Source: Aureimonas sp. Leaf324
GTDB lineage: Bacteria; Pseudomonadota; Alphaproteobacteria; Rhizobiales; Rhizobiaceae
Assembly: GCF_001423245.1 (NCBI RefSeq)
Contig: NZ_LMOH01000005.1
Coordinates: 35,387 to 99,386 of the forward strand
DNA length: 64,000 bases
Direction: 5' to 3'
The position numbers and the translations under genes are program-made. A model generated the notes under the pieces. The model was given only the letters and a program-made list of their open reading frames with translations, was not told the DNA's origin and ran no database searches. Shown here in pieces: positions 44,952 to 53,912 of the stretch (the stretch's first letter is position 1; every line of letters starts with the position of its first letter).

Positions 44952-45628
44952 GCGAGCCGGGCCTGTCCGAAGCGGCGCGGCGCGAACTCATGGGCGAGGG
45001 CCGGCTGCGGCTCGCCGTGAACGTCGCCAATGCCGAGATGGCGTCGGAGCGCAGTCCCGGCGCCTTCGAGGGCAAGGCGATCGATCTCGCCCGCCGGCTC
45101 GAGGCCGACTGGCGCATCGCGGTCGAGATCGTGCCCTTCGCGTCGGGCGGTGCGATCCTCAATGATATGGCGGCCTGGGACGCCGCGATCCTCGCCGTCG
45201 AGCCCTCGCGTCTCGACCGGATTCATTTCCTGCCGGCCTTCGCCACCGTGGATGCGACGCTGGCGACGCTCGGCCCCGCGTCGATCGCGCGCTGCGGGGA
45301 TGCAGACGCCGAAGGCGTTCGGATCGCGGTGGTCAGGGGCGCGGCCTACACGGCGCATCTCGAACAGGCGTTCACGCATGGCGAACTCGTCGCCTTCGAC
45401 AGCCCGAAGGCGGCGCGCGCGGCCATGCTCGGCCGCGACTGCCATTTCGTGGCGGGCATCCGCTCGACGCTGCAGGCTTTCGCGCGCGACAACCCGAAGG
45501 TACGCCTGATGGACGACGACGTCCTGCGCATTCCCCAGGCGCTGGCCCTCCCGCTCGGCAGGCCGCACGCTGAGGCCGCGCTGGAGGCGTGGTTCGCGGG
45601 CGCCGGCAGATCGGCCGTCGTCCGGTGA
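44948..45628 (+). CDS. signal-less periplasmic-binding-protein-like domain protein
   Basis: 226-residue protein that resembles the ligand-binding fold of family 3 solute-binding proteins (LRLAVNVANAEMA, GKAIDLARRLEADW, DAAILAVEPSRLDRIHFLPAF, and a hinge segment IAVVRGAAYTAHLEQAF). It has no signal peptide: the start GTG 44948 overlaps the aldolase stop (GTGA), and no hydrophobic segment is present. It should therefore be cytoplasmic. It may be a detached ligand sensor or a substrate carrier; I know no function for it. Ends 11 bases from the convergent LysR gene. Confidence 0.7.
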   Translation: MSEPGLSEAARRELMGEGRLRLAVNVANAEMASERSPGAFEGKAIDLARRLEADWRIAVEIVPFASGGAILNDMAAWDAAILAVEPSRLDRIHFLPAFATVDATLATLGPASIARCGDADAEGVRIAVVRGAAYTAHLEQAFTHGELVAFDSPKAARAAMLGRDCHFVAGIRSTLQAFARDNPKVRLMDDDVLRIPQALALPLGRPHAEAALEAWFAGAGRSAVVR

Positions 45629-45639
45629 CTGCGCACCCC

Positions 45640-46554
45640 TCACGAGGCGGCCACGCCCGAAGCCGCGACCAGTTCGGCCCGGAAGCGCTCGATCGCATCC
45701 TCGGCAAAGCTCGACAGGACCCGCCCGCGCTTCATCAGGACATAGGGCACGATGGTGCTCGGCTCGACGAGCGGGCGCTGCACGAGGCCGGGCATGTAGA
45801 CCTCGGCCACGGAGAACTCGTCGATGAGAGCGACCCCGAGACCGTGGCGCACCAGCGACACGACGGTCTGGGCGAAGCGGCCGCGCATCGAGAATTGCGG
45901 GGTCAAACCGGCGTCGACGAAGGGGCGCGACAGCACCGCGCCGTAGGGATCCTGCGGATCGACGCCGATCACCGCCTCGCGGGCGAGTTCGTGGATCGAG
46001 ATGGCCTCCCGGCCGGCCAGGGGGTGCCCCTCCGGCACGATCACCACGAGGCGCCCTTTTGCCAATGGGCGCGAGACGAGAGCGGGATTGGTGCTCGGCG
46101 AACTCATGACGACGAATTCGCCGCGCTCCAGCAAGAGGTAGTCGGCCGTCTCCTCGATCTTCAGGACGTTGAGGTCGATGCCGAGATGCGGAAAACTCTG
46201 GCGCAGCGAGCGGATCACGCGCGCGGCGATGAACTGCGCGATCGACGGGGCCGAGGCGAAGCTGAGGACCGAGCCGTCGCCCCGGCGCAGCATCGCCACG
46301 GCCTCGTTGAGGTTGCCGACCTCTCGGTGGACCTGCTCCACCACGGCGAAGATCATCCGCGCCTCGGAGGCCGGCAGGAACACGCCGCCCTTGCGCTCGA
46401 ACAGCCGGATGCCGACCGTGTCCTCCGTGTACTTCAGGAGCCGGCTGACGCCGGGCGCCGAGACGCCCATGAGCTTGGCGGCGCCCTGGATCGTTCCCGC
46501 GACCATGACGGCGCGGATCACCTCGATCTGGCGCAGCGTGAGGGGCTTGGTCAC
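45640..46554 (-). CDS. LysR family regulator (NocR/OccR-like)
   Basis: LysR-type regulator of 304 residues. The helix-turn-helix starts LTLRQIEVIRAVMVAGTIQGAAKLMGVSAPGVSRLL, close to opine and amino-acid regulators, and a co-inducer domain follows from residue ~90. GTG 46554 is chosen over GTG 46605 because GGGAGAA lies eight bases before it and because the longer form would overlap a dyad. Divergent from the polar-compound ABC operon at 46704, which it probably controls. Confidence 0.88.
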   Translation of the reverse strand: MTKPLTLRQIEVIRAVMVAGTIQGAAKLMGVSAPGVSRLLKYTEDTVGIRLFERKGGVFLPASEARMIFAVVEQVHREVGNLNEAVAMLRRGDGSVLSFASAPSIAQFIAARVIRSLRQSFPHLGIDLNVLKIEETADYLLLERGEFVVMSSPSTNPALVSRPLAKGRLVVIVPEGHPLAGREAISIHELAREAVIGVDPQDPYGAVLSRPFVDAGLTPQFSMRGRFAQTVVSLVRHGLGVALIDEFSVAEVYMPGLVQRPLVEPSTIVPYVLMKRGRVLSSFAEDAIERFRAELVAASGVAAS

Positions 46555-46587
46555 GCACGTTCTCCCGTCCCGAACGGCGGGCAGATT

Positions 46588-46598
46588 AACATCATGTT
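46588..46598. promoter_or_regulatory. candidate LysR box
   Basis: AACAT-C-ATGTT, a perfect dyad around one base, lies 34 bases before the LysR start and 105 bases before the divergent permease start. Position suits an autoregulatory recognition site. Confidence 0.4.
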
Positions 46599-46703
46599 CC
46601 GCCACTCGCGAAATCGGTATTTGACGGCTCGACCGCCGCTTGCGATGGCTAAAGAAAAGGCCGTCCGGGAGAGGTCGGGAAACGGCTGGATGGGAGGACT
46701 GGC

Positions 46704-47372
46704 TTGAACGTCGAACTCGACTTCGGCGCCATCCTGGCGCGTTGGCCGGAGCTTGCCTGGGGTACGCTCGGCACCCTGTGGCTGGCGCTCTGCGGCATGA
46801 TCCTCGCGATGATCATCGGGGTCGCGGGCGTCGCCGTCCGGCGATCCGACTCGCGGATCGGAGCCGCGCTGGTGATCGCCTTCGTGGAACTGGTGCGCAA
46901 CACGCCGTTCCTGGTGCAGATCTTCTTCATCTTCTTCGCGCTGCCGCTCGCCGGCGTGCGCCTCGACCCGACGACGACGGCGATCCTCGCGCTCGGCCTC
47001 AACGGCGGCGCCTACGCGATCGAGATCATCCGCGGCGGCGTCGAGAGCATTCCCAAGGGCCAGAGCGAGGCGGGCTTCGCGCTCGGCCTGACGCGCGCCG
47101 ACATCTTCCGGCTCATCATCCTGAAGCCGGCCCTTCGCGCGATCTTCCCCTCGCTCGCCAGCCAGTTCGTGCTCCTGACCCTGATGACCTCGATCGCGAC
47201 CTCGATCTCGGCTTTCGAGCTGACCAGCGTCGCCCAGCGCATCGACGGCGACACGTTCCGGTCCTTCGAGGTCTACTTCACGATCACGGGCATCTACCTC
47301 GTCCTGTCCTGGCTGCTGATGACCGCGCTGGCGGCCATCGCGCGCCTGTCCTTCAACTATCCGACGAAGTGA
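46704..47372 (+). CDS. polar-compound ABC permease 1 (HisM/GlnP type)
   Basis: Permease of 222 residues with five to six membrane segments and the EAA loop GQSEAGFALGLTRADIFRLIILKPA. The start is TTG 46704: GGGAGGA stands seven bases upstream, while the nearby ATG at 46690 is followed at once by a stop. It opens the operon permease, permease, binding protein, ATPase, quiC. Family members move amino acids or opines; the adjoining quiC suggests a hydroaromatic acid instead. Confidence 0.9.
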   Translation: MNVELDFGAILARWPELAWGTLGTLWLALCGMILAMIIGVAGVAVRRSDSRIGAALVIAFVELVRNTPFLVQIFFIFFALPLAGVRLDPTTTAILALGLNGGAYAIEIIRGGVESIPKGQSEAGFALGLTRADIFRLIILKPALRAIFPSLASQFVLLTLMTSIATSISAFELTSVAQRIDGDTFRSFEVYFTITGIYLVLSWLLMTALAAIARLSFNYPTK

Positions 47373-47381
47373 GGCCGGGGC

Positions 47382-48038
47382 ATGGGAACGAGCAATGTCG
47401 GCCTTCCGGAACTCTACTTCCTCATGCGCGGCCTCGGCTGGACGCTGATCCTCACCGGCTTCGGCTTCGTCGGCGGCATCCTTTTCGGCCTCGTCGTGGC
47501 GCTCGCCCGCGTCTCCCGGCGCCGCCTCCTCCGCTGGCCGGCCAAGGCCTGGATCGTGGTGTTCCAGGGCACCCCGCTCCTGATGCAGCTCTTCGTCGTG
47601 TTCTTCGGCCTGCCGCTTTTCGGCCTCGACGTCGACCCCTGGCTTGCGGTCGCCGTGGCGCTGACGGCGCATGCCTCGGCGTTTCTCGGCGAGATCTGGC
47701 GCGGCGCGATCGAGGCCGTGCCGCTCGGCCAGAGCGAGGCGGCCCATGCGCTCGGCCTGAAATATCCGAGCCTGATGCGCGACATCATCATGCCGCAGGC
47801 CTTCCGCCTGTCGCTGCCCGCCACGATCGGCTTTCTGGTGCAGCTTCTCAAGGGCACGTCGCTCGCCGCGATCGTCGGCTTCATCGAACTGTCGCGCGCC
47901 GGGCAGATCGTCTCCAACCAGACCTTCCAGCCGCTTCTGGTCTTCGGGATCGTCGGCATCTTCTACTTCCTGCTGTGCTGGCCCCTGTCGCTCTGGGGCA
48001 GCCGCATGGAACGCCGGCTCGCGCAGGCCGCACGCTGA
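47382..48038 (+). CDS. polar-compound ABC permease 2 (HisQ/GlnP type)
   Basis: Permease of 218 residues with about five membrane segments; EAA loop GQSEAAHALGLKYPSLMRDIIMPQA. Nine bases separate it from permease 1, with GAGG in the gap. The two permeases differ in sequence and should form the heterodimeric channel of a family 3 transporter. Confidence 0.92.
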   Translation: MGTSNVGLPELYFLMRGLGWTLILTGFGFVGGILFGLVVALARVSRRRLLRWPAKAWIVVFQGTPLLMQLFVVFFGLPLFGLDVDPWLAVAVALTAHASAFLGEIWRGAIEAVPLGQSEAAHALGLKYPSLMRDIIMPQAFRLSLPATIGFLVQLLKGTSLAAIVGFIELSRAGQIVSNQTFQPLLVFGIVGIFYFLLCWPLSLWGSRMERRLAQAAR

Positions 48039-48067
48039 CACAAGACCAACAAAGGAGGAGGAACCCG

Positions 48068-48889
48068 ATGAACCGTCCGATCACCCGCACGCTCGGCCTT
48101 GCCGTCGCCGCCATCGCCCTGATCGGGGCCGCCCTGCCCGCCGGCGCCATGACGCTCGACGAGGCGAAGGCGGCCGGCAAGGTGCGCATCGGCATCCAGG
48201 CCGACAACTGCCCCTGGGGCTGCCTCTCGACGACGGGCGAGGCGCAGGGCTTCGACGCCGCGGTCGGCCGCGCCTTTGCCAAAAGCCTGGGGCTCGAAGC
48301 CGAGTTCGTGCCGCTCGCCGTCGCCAACCGCATCCCGGCGCTCACCGCCAACCGGGTGGACATGCTGATCGCCTCGGTCGGCATCACCGCCGAGCGCGCC
48401 AAATCCGTGCAGTTCAGCCCCCCTTATGCCGCCAACACGCTCTACGTGACCGCCGCCAAGACGGCCGACCTGCCCGATGCGGCGGCGCTTTCGGGCGTCA
48501 GCGTCGGCGTGCCGCGCTCGGCGCCGATGGACACGATCCTCACCAAGGAGGCGCCGTCGGCCGACATCCGCCGCTTCGACGACGACGCGGCCAACATCCA
48601 GGCCCTCCTGTCGGGCCAGGTCCAGGCCGTCGGGTCCAACCAGTTCTATATCCAGCGTCTGGAGAAGGCCTCGGCCGGCACCTACGAGAACAAGTTCAAG
48701 ATCGGCCAGCTCTATCAGGGCGTCGCCACGCGTCTCGGCGAAAGCGACTGGAACACGGCGCTCAACGGCTTCCTGAAGAGCTACATCGGCAGCGAGGGCT
48801 ACAATGCCTCCCATGCCGAGTGGCTTCAGGTGCCCACCACCGACCTGCCGGCGACGATCGACGGCGTCAGCTTCACCGTCAGCCAGTAA
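48068..48889 (+). CDS. polar-compound ABC substrate-binding protein
   Basis: Family 3 binding protein of 273 residues; signal peptide to about residue 27 (ALPAGAM). The mature chain opens LDEAKAAGKVRIGIQADNCPWG and is a paralogue of the orphan binding protein at 39718-40557. Two Cys in DNCPWGCLS are not shared with the paralogue and could form a disulfide. AAAGGAGGAGG precedes ATG 48068. Placed after both permeases and before the ATPase, with a hairpin immediately downstream. Confidence 0.92.
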   Translation: MNRPITRTLGLAVAAIALIGAALPAGAMTLDEAKAAGKVRIGIQADNCPWGCLSTTGEAQGFDAAVGRAFAKSLGLEAEFVPLAVANRIPALTANRVDMLIASVGITAERAKSVQFSPPYAANTLYVTAAKTADLPDAAALSGVSVGVPRSAPMDTILTKEAPSADIRRFDDDAANIQALLSGQVQAVGSNQFYIQRLEKASAGTYENKFKIGQLYQGVATRLGESDWNTALNGFLKSYIGSEGYNASHAEWLQVPTTDLPATIDGVSFTVSQ

Positions 48890-48916
48890 CGCAACCCTCG
48901 CGCGGGCGCCCGGACG

Positions 48917-48939
48917 GGCTCCCGCAGGGCCCGGGAGCC
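48917..48939 (+). promoter_or_regulatory. hairpin that covers the ATPase ribosome site
   Basis: Perfect 8-base stem, GGCTCCCG (48917-48924) with CGGGAGCC (48932-48939), 27 bases after the binding-protein stop. The right arm contains the GGGAG that serves ATG 48944, so folding would hide it. Confidence 0.55.
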
Positions 48940-48943
48940 AACG

Positions 48944-49696
<753 letters not shown>

Positions 49697-49753
49697 GCAC
49701 AGCCACGACGCGCCAGCGACGGGCGCGCCCGTCCCCGTTCAAGGGCCATCCCG

Positions 49754-51646
49754 ATGAAGACCTCGATCGCCACCGTCTCCCTGTCCGGCGACCTGTCGGA
49801 AAAGCTCGCCGCCATCTCGCAGGCGGGCTTCGGCGCGGTCGAGATCTTCGAGAACGACTTCCTCGCCTTCGACCAGGGACCGCGCGACGTCGGGCAGATG
49901 GTGCGCGACGCCGGCCTCGAGATCTCGCTGTTCCAGCCCTTCCGGGACTTCGAGGGCCTGCCCGAGCCCCAACGCGGACGGGCCTTCGAGCGGGCGCGGC
50001 GCAAGTTCGAGACGATGAACGAGCTCGGCGCCGACCTCATCCTGATCTGCTCCAACGTCTCGCCGCTGGCGCAGGGCGGCATCGACCGGGCGGCCGAGGA
50101 CCTTCGTGCGCTCGGCGACATCGCGAGCGAACACGGCGTGCGCATCGGCTACGAGGCGCTGGCCTGGGGCCGCTTCGTCAACGACCATCGCGATGCGTGG
50201 GAAATCGTGCGCCGGGCGGACCACAACGAGGTCGGCCTGATCCTCGACAGCTTCCACACCCTGTCGCGTGGCATCGATCCGGCCTCGATCCGCTCGATCC
50301 CGCGCGACAAGATCTTCATCGTCCAGATGGCCGACGCGCCGAAGCTCGATCTCGACCTCCTCTCGTGGAGCCGGCACTACCGCAACATGCCCGGCCAGGG
50401 GGAACTGCCCGTCGCCGACTTCATGGCCGCCGTCGAGGCGACGGGCTACGACGGCTACTACTCGCTCGAGATCTTCAACGACCAGTTCCGCGCCGGCTCG
50501 GCGCGCCAGACGGCTGTCGATGGTCGCCGCTCGCTGATCTACATGATGGACCGGCTGAAGGCCGAAGGGCGCGCGGTCAAGGGACCGTCCGAACCGAACC
50601 CGCTGCCGCCGCCCGCGCGCACCCGCGGCGTGTCCTTCATCGAGTTCGCGACCGACAACGCCTCGGCCGTCGCGCTGTCGCAGCTCCTGACGTCGATCGG
50701 CTTCCGCCATGCCGGCCGGCATCGCTCCAAGGACGTCGAGCTCTTCGTGCAAGGGGATCTGCGCGTTGCCGTCAACACCGATACCGAAGGCTTCGCTCAC
50801 TCCTCCTACATCGTCCACGGCACCAACGTCGCCGCGCTCGGCCTTCGGATGGAGGATGCGGATGCCGCGCTGAGGCGCGCCGAAGGGTTGATCGCGACGA
50901 CCTTCCGCCAGCCCGTCGGGCCGGGAGAGTTGGAACTGCCGGCGCTCCGGGGTCTCGGCGGCAGCCTCCTCTACCTCGTTCCGCAGGACGACGCCCTCGG
51001 CCGGCAATGGGAGGTGGACTTCGACCTCGGGCCCGGCTGGCACGACCATCCGGGCGCGGGGCTCGAGACGGTCGACCACATCGCCCAGACCGCGCGCTAC
51101 GAGGACATCCTGTCCTGGACCCTCTTCTACCGGTCGATCTTCGACCTCCGCCCCCTGCCCCCGCTGGAGGTGCCGGACCCTGGCGGGCTCGTCCTCAGCC
51201 AGGTGCTGGAGAACGAGGACGCGAGCCTTCGGATCGTCCTCAACGGTTCGCAGTCGAACCGCACGCAGTCGTCGCGCTTCGTGTCGCAGTTCGTCGGGCC
51301 GGGCGTCCAGCACGTCGCCTTCCGGACCGCGGACATCTTCCGCACCGTCGGGGCGCTGCGGGCGAACCGCGTCTCCCTCCTGCCCATCCCGCGGAACTAT
51401 CACGACGATCTCGACGCCAAGTTCGATCTGGAGCCGCAGGTTCTCGACGCCATGCGCGAGAACGGCATTCTCTACGACCGCGACGAGGCGGGCGAGTATT
51501 TCCAGGTCTATCTCGGCGCGCTGGAAGGCGGCTTCTTCATCGAGATCGTCGAGCGCCGCGGCTATCGCGGGCTCGGGGCGGCGAACGCTCCGATCCGGCT
51601 GGCGACGCAGGCCCGGTTGAAGCCGGCGGGCCTGCCGGCGATCTGA
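49754..51646 (+). CDS. quiC: 3-dehydroshikimate dehydratase fused to HPPD-like domain
   Basis: Bifunctional-looking protein of 630 residues, as in Pseudomonas QuiC1. Residues 1-~285 form a TIM barrel with metal ligands E134, D165, Q191 and E239; they dehydrate 3-dehydroshikimate to protocatechuate. Residues ~295-625 are two vicinal-oxygen-chelate modules like 4-hydroxyphenylpyruvate dioxygenase (FIEFATDN, ETVDHIAQTARYEDILSW, GGFFIEIVERRGY). It has HPPD-type metal ligands H in VDHIA, H in VQHVAF and E in FIEIVERR. ATG 49754 follows the transporter genes and probably shares their transcript. It connects the quinate operon with the pca operon; cytoplasmic. Confidence 0.92.
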   Translation: MKTSIATVSLSGDLSEKLAAISQAGFGAVEIFENDFLAFDQGPRDVGQMVRDAGLEISLFQPFRDFEGLPEPQRGRAFERARRKFETMNELGADLILICSNVSPLAQGGIDRAAEDLRALGDIASEHGVRIGYEALAWGRFVNDHRDAWEIVRRADHNEVGLILDSFHTLSRGIDPASIRSIPRDKIFIVQMADAPKLDLDLLSWSRHYRNMPGQGELPVADFMAAVEATGYDGYYSLEIFNDQFRAGSARQTAVDGRRSLIYMMDRLKAEGRAVKGPSEPNPLPPPARTRGVSFIEFATDNASAVALSQLLTSIGFRHAGRHRSKDVELFVQGDLRVAVNTDTEGFAHSSYIVHGTNVAALGLRMEDADAALRRAEGLIATTFRQPVGPGELELPALRGLGGSLLYLVPQDDALGRQWEVDFDLGPGWHDHPGAGLETVDHIAQTARYEDILSWTLFYRSIFDLRPLPPLEVPDPGGLVLSQVLENEDASLRIVLNGSQSNRTQSSRFVSQFVGPGVQHVAFRTADIFRTVGALRANRVSLLPIPRNYHDDLDAKFDLEPQVLDAMRENGILYDRDEAGEYFQVYLGALEGGFFIEIVERRGYRGLGAANAPIRLATQARLKPAGLPAI

Positions 51647-51674
51647 CGCGCGGCCCTGGTCGAGCGCGGCGGGT

Positions 51675-52703
51675 TCAGTCCGCGAAGCGCGCGCCGCGCA
51701 GGAGGTCGGCGGCCCCGGTCAGGGCGCGGCCGGTGGCCTCGGCCATCTGCGGCAGCACCAGCCATTCCAAGGTCCAGGCGGCGCCCGAGCGCTCGTTCTC
51801 GTGGACCATGGACTGGGACAGCGTGCCGAGAAGCCCCGCATTGAACCGGGCGAGCGCGACGAGCACCTCGGCGCCGACCGGGTTCTGCTTGTGCGCCATG
51901 GCCGACGAGCCCCCGCCCCCGGACAGCTTCACCGCCCCGACCTCGTTCTGCGCGAGAAGCGCCAGATCCTGGCCGATCTTGCCGAGCGTGCCCGTCACGA
52001 GCGCCAGCCCTTGGGCGACGTCGAGGATCGGCGTGCGGTCGGAGTGCCAGGGGGCGGCGTCGCGGAGATCGAGGTGCCGCGCGATGTCCGCGCGCAGGCG
52101 CTCATACGAGGCGCCGAAGCTCGCGCCGTTGCCGACGGGGCCGCCAAGCTGGATCGGAAGGGCGTGGGCGAGGTCGCGCAGGCGCTCGCGGTGCGCTTGC
52201 AGCGGGCGCGCCCAGGTCGCCAGCTTGTCGGCGGCGGTGAAGGGGAGCGCGGCCTGCATCCGCGTCTGCGCCATCAGGGTCCGCCCGCCCTCCTCCGCGT
52301 CGAGCCGCGCGATCTCGGCGAGCACCGCGTCCAATCGGGTCGCGAGAACCGCGAGGACGGTGCGGAGGCGCAGCATCAGGCCGGTATCGATGATGTCCTG
52401 GCTGGTCGCCCCGACGTGGACATGGGGGCCAGCCTCGCCGGCCGCTTCCCGCAGCTGTCGCACGAGCTCGGGGACGACGACGCCGTCGCGCGCGAGGCCC
52501 TGCCGCAGCGCCGGCTCGTCCGGCTCGAAGTCTGCCACCGCCGCCTCGATGCGCGCCGCGTCGGCCGGCTCGATCGCGCCGAGCGCACCCTGCGCCCGCG
52601 CGAGCGCCGCCTCCACCCGCAGGAGGGCCGCGATCTCGGCGTCCGGCAAGAACAAGGCGGCGATCTCGGGGTCGCCGGTCAGGGCATCGAGGAGGGGCGC
52701 CAA
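51675..52703 (-). CDS. pcaB: 3-carboxy-cis,cis-muconate cycloisomerase
   Basis: Fumarase/aspartase-superfamily lyase of 342 residues that converts 3-carboxymuconate to 4-carboxymuconolactone. The signature GSSAMAHKQNPVG near residue 250 and the HVGATSQDIIDT loop near 120 are the family's active-site segments. The start is uncertain: TTG 52703 overlaps nothing and matches the usual N-terminus (LAPLLDALTGDPEIAALF); the frame is open upstream inside pcaF but is not conserved there. Last gene of the pca operon, four bases after the thiolase stop, and convergent with quiC. Confidence 0.87.
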   Translation of the reverse strand: MAPLLDALTGDPEIAALFLPDAEIAALLRVEAALARAQGALGAIEPADAARIEAAVADFEPDEPALRQGLARDGVVVPELVRQLREAAGEAGPHVHVGATSQDIIDTGLMLRLRTVLAVLATRLDAVLAEIARLDAEEGGRTLMAQTRMQAALPFTAADKLATWARPLQAHRERLRDLAHALPIQLGGPVGNGASFGASYERLRADIARHLDLRDAAPWHSDRTPILDVAQGLALVTGTLGKIGQDLALLAQNEVGAVKLSGGGGSSAMAHKQNPVGAEVLVALARFNAGLLGTLSQSMVHENERSGAAWTLEWLVLPQMAEATGRALTGAADLLRGARFAD

Positions 52704-52707
52704 GCGG

Positions 52708-53910
52708 TCAGACCCGTTCCAGTGCCACGGCGATGCCCTGACCGACGCCGATGCACATGGTGGCGAGCGCCCGCCGGCCGCCGGTGAGCTGCAGCTCCAG
52801 CGCCGCGGTGCCGGCAATGCGCGCGCCCGACATGCCGAGCGGATGGCCGAGCGCGATCGCCCCGCCGTTCGGATTCACCCGCGCGTCGTCGTCGGCGATC
52901 CCGAGATCGCGCAGCGTCGCGAGTCCCTGGGAGGCAAAGGCCTCGTTCAGTTCGATCACGTCGAAATCGGTCTGGGAGAGGCCGAGCCGCGCCATCAGCT
53001 TCTTCGAGGCTGGTGCGGGACCGAAGCCCATGATGCGAGGCGCCACGCCCGCCGTCGCACCACCGAGAATACGGGCGATGGGGGTGAGGCCATGGCGCTT
53101 CGCCGCCGCCTCCGATGCCACGATCAGCGCCGCCGCCCCGTCGTTGACGCCCGACGCGTTGCCCGCCGTCACCGTGCCGCCCTTGCGGAACGGGGTCGGG
53201 AGCTTCGCCAGCGCTTCGATCGTCGTCGCGCGCGGATGCTCGTCGGTGTCCACCACCGTCGGATCGCCCTTTCGCTGGGGGATCGTGACGGGGACGATCT
53301 CGCGGGCCAGACGCCCGTTGCCTTGCGCCGCGGCCGCCTTGTTCTGCGAGCGGACCGCAAAGGCGTCCTGGTCCTCGCGCGACACGTGAAAGTCCTCGGC
53401 AACGTTCTCGCCGGTCTCGGGCATGGAATCGACGCCGTATTGCTGCTTCATCAACGGATTGACGAAGCGCCAGCCGATCGTGGTGTCGTGGATTTCCGCG
53501 TGGCGCGAGAAGGCCGTTTCCGCCTTCGGCATGACGAAGGGCGCGCGGGACATGGATTCCACGCCGCCCGCGATCATCAGCTCCGCCTCGCCCGCCTTGA
53601 TGGCGCGCGCGGCCGTGATCACCGCGTCCATGCCGGAGCCGCAAAGACGGTTCATCGTCGTGCCGGGCACGGTCTCCGGCAAGCCCGCGAGCAGCAGCGA
53701 CATGCGCGCGACGTTGCGGTTGTCCTCGCCCGCCTGATTGGCGCAGCCGAAGATCACCTCGTCGATGGCGGCAAAGTCGACGGACGGATAGCGCTCCATC
53801 AGCGCTCTGAGGGGCACGGCGCCGAGATCGTCGGCCCGCACGGACGACAACGCCCCGCCGAAGCGGCCGATCGGGGTGCGGACATAGGCGCAGATGAAGG
53901 CGTCGCTCAT
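52708..53910 (-). CDS. pcaF: beta-ketoadipyl-CoA thiolase
   Basis: Thiolase of 400 residues that splits 3-oxoadipyl-CoA into succinyl-CoA and acetyl-CoA. The acyl-accepting C90 is in NRLCGSGMD, the His in GGAIALGHPLG and the second Cys in ATMCIGVGQG. ATG 53910 gives the standard MSDAFICAYVRTPIGRFGG start. Lies two bases from pcaJ, so translation is coupled. The operon context separates it from fatty-acid thiolases. Confidence 0.94.
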   Translation of the reverse strand: MSDAFICAYVRTPIGRFGGALSSVRADDLGAVPLRALMERYPSVDFAAIDEVIFGCANQAGEDNRNVARMSLLLAGLPETVPGTTMNRLCGSGMDAVITAARAIKAGEAELMIAGGVESMSRAPFVMPKAETAFSRHAEIHDTTIGWRFVNPLMKQQYGVDSMPETGENVAEDFHVSREDQDAFAVRSQNKAAAAQGNGRLAREIVPVTIPQRKGDPTVVDTDEHPRATTIEALAKLPTPFRKGGTVTAGNASGVNDGAAALIVASEAAAKRHGLTPIARILGGATAGVAPRIMGFGPAPASKKLMARLGLSQTDFDVIELNEAFASQGLATLRDLGIADDDARVNPNGGAIALGHPLGMSGARIAGTAALELQLTGGRRALATMCIGVGQGIAVALERV

Positions 53911-53912
53911 GC

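Noticed and set aside
46690..46703. ATG 46690 as the start of permease 1
   Set aside because: That frame meets a stop after five codons; TTG 46704 has a well-placed GGGAGGA and the conserved frame.
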